A DNA stretch of 7,092 nt, from positions 1 through 7,092 of the forward strand of contig JANYFQ010000271.1 in assembly GCA_025362615.1 (NCBI GenBank), read 5' to 3'. Below, one piece after another: positions 5,335-7,092 of the stretch. The first letter of the stretch is position 1; the number at the start of each line of letters is the position of its first letter. The translations under genes and the position numbers were made by a program. This stretch comes from Hymenobacter sp. Lineage in GTDB: Bacteria > Bacteroidota > Bacteroidia > Cytophagales > Hymenobacteraceae. The notes beneath the pieces are model-generated. The model worked only from the letters and a program-made list of their open reading frames with translations, was not told the origin of the DNA and did no database searches.

Positions 5335-5425
5335 CTTGTACCGCGAAGCTCCTGCTTCGCCTCGCGTAGGCTGCCCCTGGAAAGGTCGTTCAACGCGAGG
5401 CGAAGCAGGAGCTTCGCGGTACAAG
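5335..5425. repeat. Perfect 33-bp inverted repeat between pth and metG
   Basis: Bases 5335-5367 and 5393-5425 are exact reverse complements with a 25-base spacer. Each arm also holds its own small hairpin, GCGAAG-CTCCTG-CTTCGC (5343-5360 in the left arm). The element lies 12 nt after the pth stop codon and 9 nt after the metG stop, so it appears in the 3' end of both messages. It could serve as a two-way terminator or 3' stabiliser, though no T-run follows either arm. Because of its symmetry it encodes the same spurious peptide start (MYREAPASPRV) on both strands. The perfect match suggests recent arrival or continuing correction, as in REP/BIME-like or miniature mobile repeats. No transposase is nearby. 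Confidence 0.97.
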
Positions 5426-5434
5426 ATACATGAA

Positions 5435-7092
5435 CTAGGCCACGCTGCTGCCGTTTCGCACCGCTTTTCCGGGCTGCATGAGCGCCAGGCTGCCGTCGGC
5501 GTTTTCGGCCATGAGCAGCATTCCTTCGCTCACAATTCCTTTCAATTCGCGGGGTGCTAAATTCAGCAGTACCTGCACTTGCTGGCCAATTAATTCTTCG
5601 GGGGTGAAATGCTCGGCGATGCCGCTGACGATGGTGCGCTGGTCGAGGCCGGTATCGACGGTGAGTTTGAGGAGTTTTTTGGTTTTGGGCATTTTTTCGG
5701 TGCTGTTATGGTGCCGATGCGAAGGTCCATTTTTGCAAATTCGTCGAAGCTGATGTTTTCTTTGGCAGGCGCGACGGGCGTGTTTTCCAATTGATTGGCC
5801 TTTTTAGTATCAAGCAGTTTTTGCACCTGCGCTTCGACGGTAGCGTCTTCGATTTTGGCAAACAATAATTCCGGCGCTTGCAAAACGTGGCCGCTGGGCA
5901 AGGTATTTAGTTCGGCGGCGCTGGTCCAGTTACCGATGCGGGTGTTGAGCATGGCGGCTAATTTCTGGGCCGATTCGGGGAGGAAAGGCTGCAACACCGG
6001 GGCCAGCGCAGCAGCTAGTTGCAAGGCGATATTAAGCACGGTGCCGGTGCGGGGCACGTCGGTTTTGATGAGGTGCCAGGGCTGGGTTTCGGCCAGGTAT
6101 TTATTGCCGAGGCGAGCTAAATTCAATACTTCGGCCAGCGCGTCGCGGAAGCGGTAATTTTCAATTAAGTCGCCGATTTTAGCCGGAAATTCGGCGGCCT
6201 GGCGCAACGTATCGTGGTCTATTTCCTGCAATTCGCCTTGCGCGGGCACACGGCCTTCGAAAAGCTTATGCGTCAAAACAGCCGCCCGGTTTACGAAATT
6301 GCCGAGCGTGGCCACCAATTCGTTGTTGTTGCGGGCCTGAAAATCTTTCCAGGTGAAGTCGTTGTCTTTCGTTTCGGGAGCGTTGGCGCACAGCGTGTAA
6401 CGCAACACATCGGCCTGGCCGGGGAAGTCCTGCAAATACTCGTGCAGCCACACGGCCCAGTTGCGCGAGGTGCTTATTTTGTCGCCTTCGAGGTTTAGGA
6501 ATTCATTGGCAGGCACGTTGTCGGGCAAAATATATTCGCCGTGCGCTTTCAGCATTACCGGGAAAATAATGCAGTGAAAAACGATGTTGTCTTTGCCGAT
6601 GAAATGCACCAGTTTGGTGCCCGCGTCTTTCCAGTACAATTCCCACTCGTCGGGGAAAGCTTCTTTGGTGGCCGAAATGTAGCCGATGGGCGCGTCGAAC
6701 CACACGTAGAGCACTTTACCTTCGGCCCCGGCCACGGGCACGGGTACGCCCCAATCGAGGTCGCGGGTGACGGCGCGGGGGTGCAAGCCCTGGTCAATCC
6801 ACGATTTGCACTGGCCGTACACATTCGTTTTCCAATCGTTTTTGTGGCCTTCCACAATCCACTCGCGCAGCCAGGGTTCGTACTGGTCGAGGGGCAGAAA
6901 CCAGTGCCGGGTATCGCGCAGTACCGGCTGGGCACCGCTCAGCATCGAGCGCGGGCTGATTAACTCCGTGGGGTTGAGCGTACCGCCGCAGCGTTCGCAC
7001 TGGTCGCCGTAGGCGTTTTCGTTGCCGCAATTCGGGCAGGTGCCCACGATGTAGCGGTCGGCCAGAAATTGCTGGGCCTGCTCGTCGTAGTA
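5435..7092 (-). CDS. metG: Methionyl-tRNA synthetase (N-terminus cut by window edge; apparent frameshift near 5698)
   Basis: This enzyme charges tRNA-Met with methionine using ATP. The frame runs in from the window edge with YYDEQAQQFLADRYIVGTCP, so about 130-140 residues including the HIGH motif are missing. Visible parts are the four-cysteine zinc knuckle CPNCG...CERCGG (codons about 6984-7035), the KMSKS-equivalent KISTS (6466-6480) followed by RNWAVWLHEYL, the alpha-helical anticodon-binding domain (NNNELVATLGNFVNRA), and a C-terminal EMAP/Trbp111-type tRNA-binding domain. That last domain is broken. The main frame reads FAKMDLRIGTITA and then loses homology. From 5697 down, the frame one base away reads (EK)MPKTKKLLKLTVDTG and continues to the proper end, NGSSVA, with stop at 5435-5437. 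An essential gene this well kept is probably functional, so a sequence error is as likely as a real mutation. Confidence 0.93.

Noticed and set aside
5336..5560. Plus-strand open frame starting in the inverted repeat, with a mirror-image frame on the minus strand from 5424
   Set aside because: Both begin with the same MYREAPASPRV because the DNA is an exact inverted repeat, and they continue antisense into metG or pth. They are by-products of the repeat.
6541..6963. Plus-strand open frame of 140 codons opposite metG
   Set aside because: The minus strand encodes the catalytic and zinc-binding parts of MetRS here. The antisense peptide shows no known motif.

Overview
The window looks like a chromosomal piece of a GC-rich member of the Bacteroidota, most likely a Hymenobacter-like member of the Cytophagales. 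Three things suggest this. The spacers carry several boxes matching TAnnTTTG, the Bacteroidota -7 promoter element. The methionyl-tRNA synthetase has the KISTSRNWAVWLHEYL version of the KMSKS region that I know from this phylum. The ATP synthase beta, L25 and Pth sequences also read as this group. This assignment comes from memory of the families, not from a search.

Layout from left to right. Bases 1-1335 (minus strand) hold most of atpD, cut at its C-terminus by the window edge. Its promoter region diverges from a tRNA-Gln(UUG) gene at 1557-1632, which has its own promoter and a strong terminator. A 37-nt inverted repeat (1723-1897) then runs up to the start codon of prs (1901-2827, PRPP synthase). 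After prs come two tandem palindromes overlapping a probable promoter. They precede a two-gene unit: a SatD-family protein with a C-terminal helix-turn-helix (2888-3502) and a small membrane protein matching only the C-terminal half of DUF3307 (3510-3893). Next is rplY (L25, 3964-4533) with its own promoter and terminator. Then comes pth (4759-5322), whose GTG start lies inside a degenerate repeat array. A perfect 33-bp inverted repeat (5335-5425) sits between the converging ends of pth and metG. metG (5435-7092, minus strand) lacks its N-terminus because of the window edge and shows an apparent one-base frameshift in its C-terminal tRNA-binding domain.

Most genes are housekeeping: energy (atpD), nucleotide precursors (prs) and translation (tRNA-Gln, L25, Pth, MetRS). 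The least understood part is the SatD/DUF3307 pair. Its layout suggests a self-regulated unit, with one palindrome on the -7 box and one at the expected transcription start. The SatD-like protein also keeps an order of motifs resembling a class III nucleotide cyclase fold.

The spacers are unusually rich in repeats. Two repeat families occur here: a 9-11-nt-period AATC/AATTC array, seen upstream of both prs and pth, and a long hairpin-forming inverted repeat. No CRISPR array, insertion sequence, rRNA or phage gene was seen.
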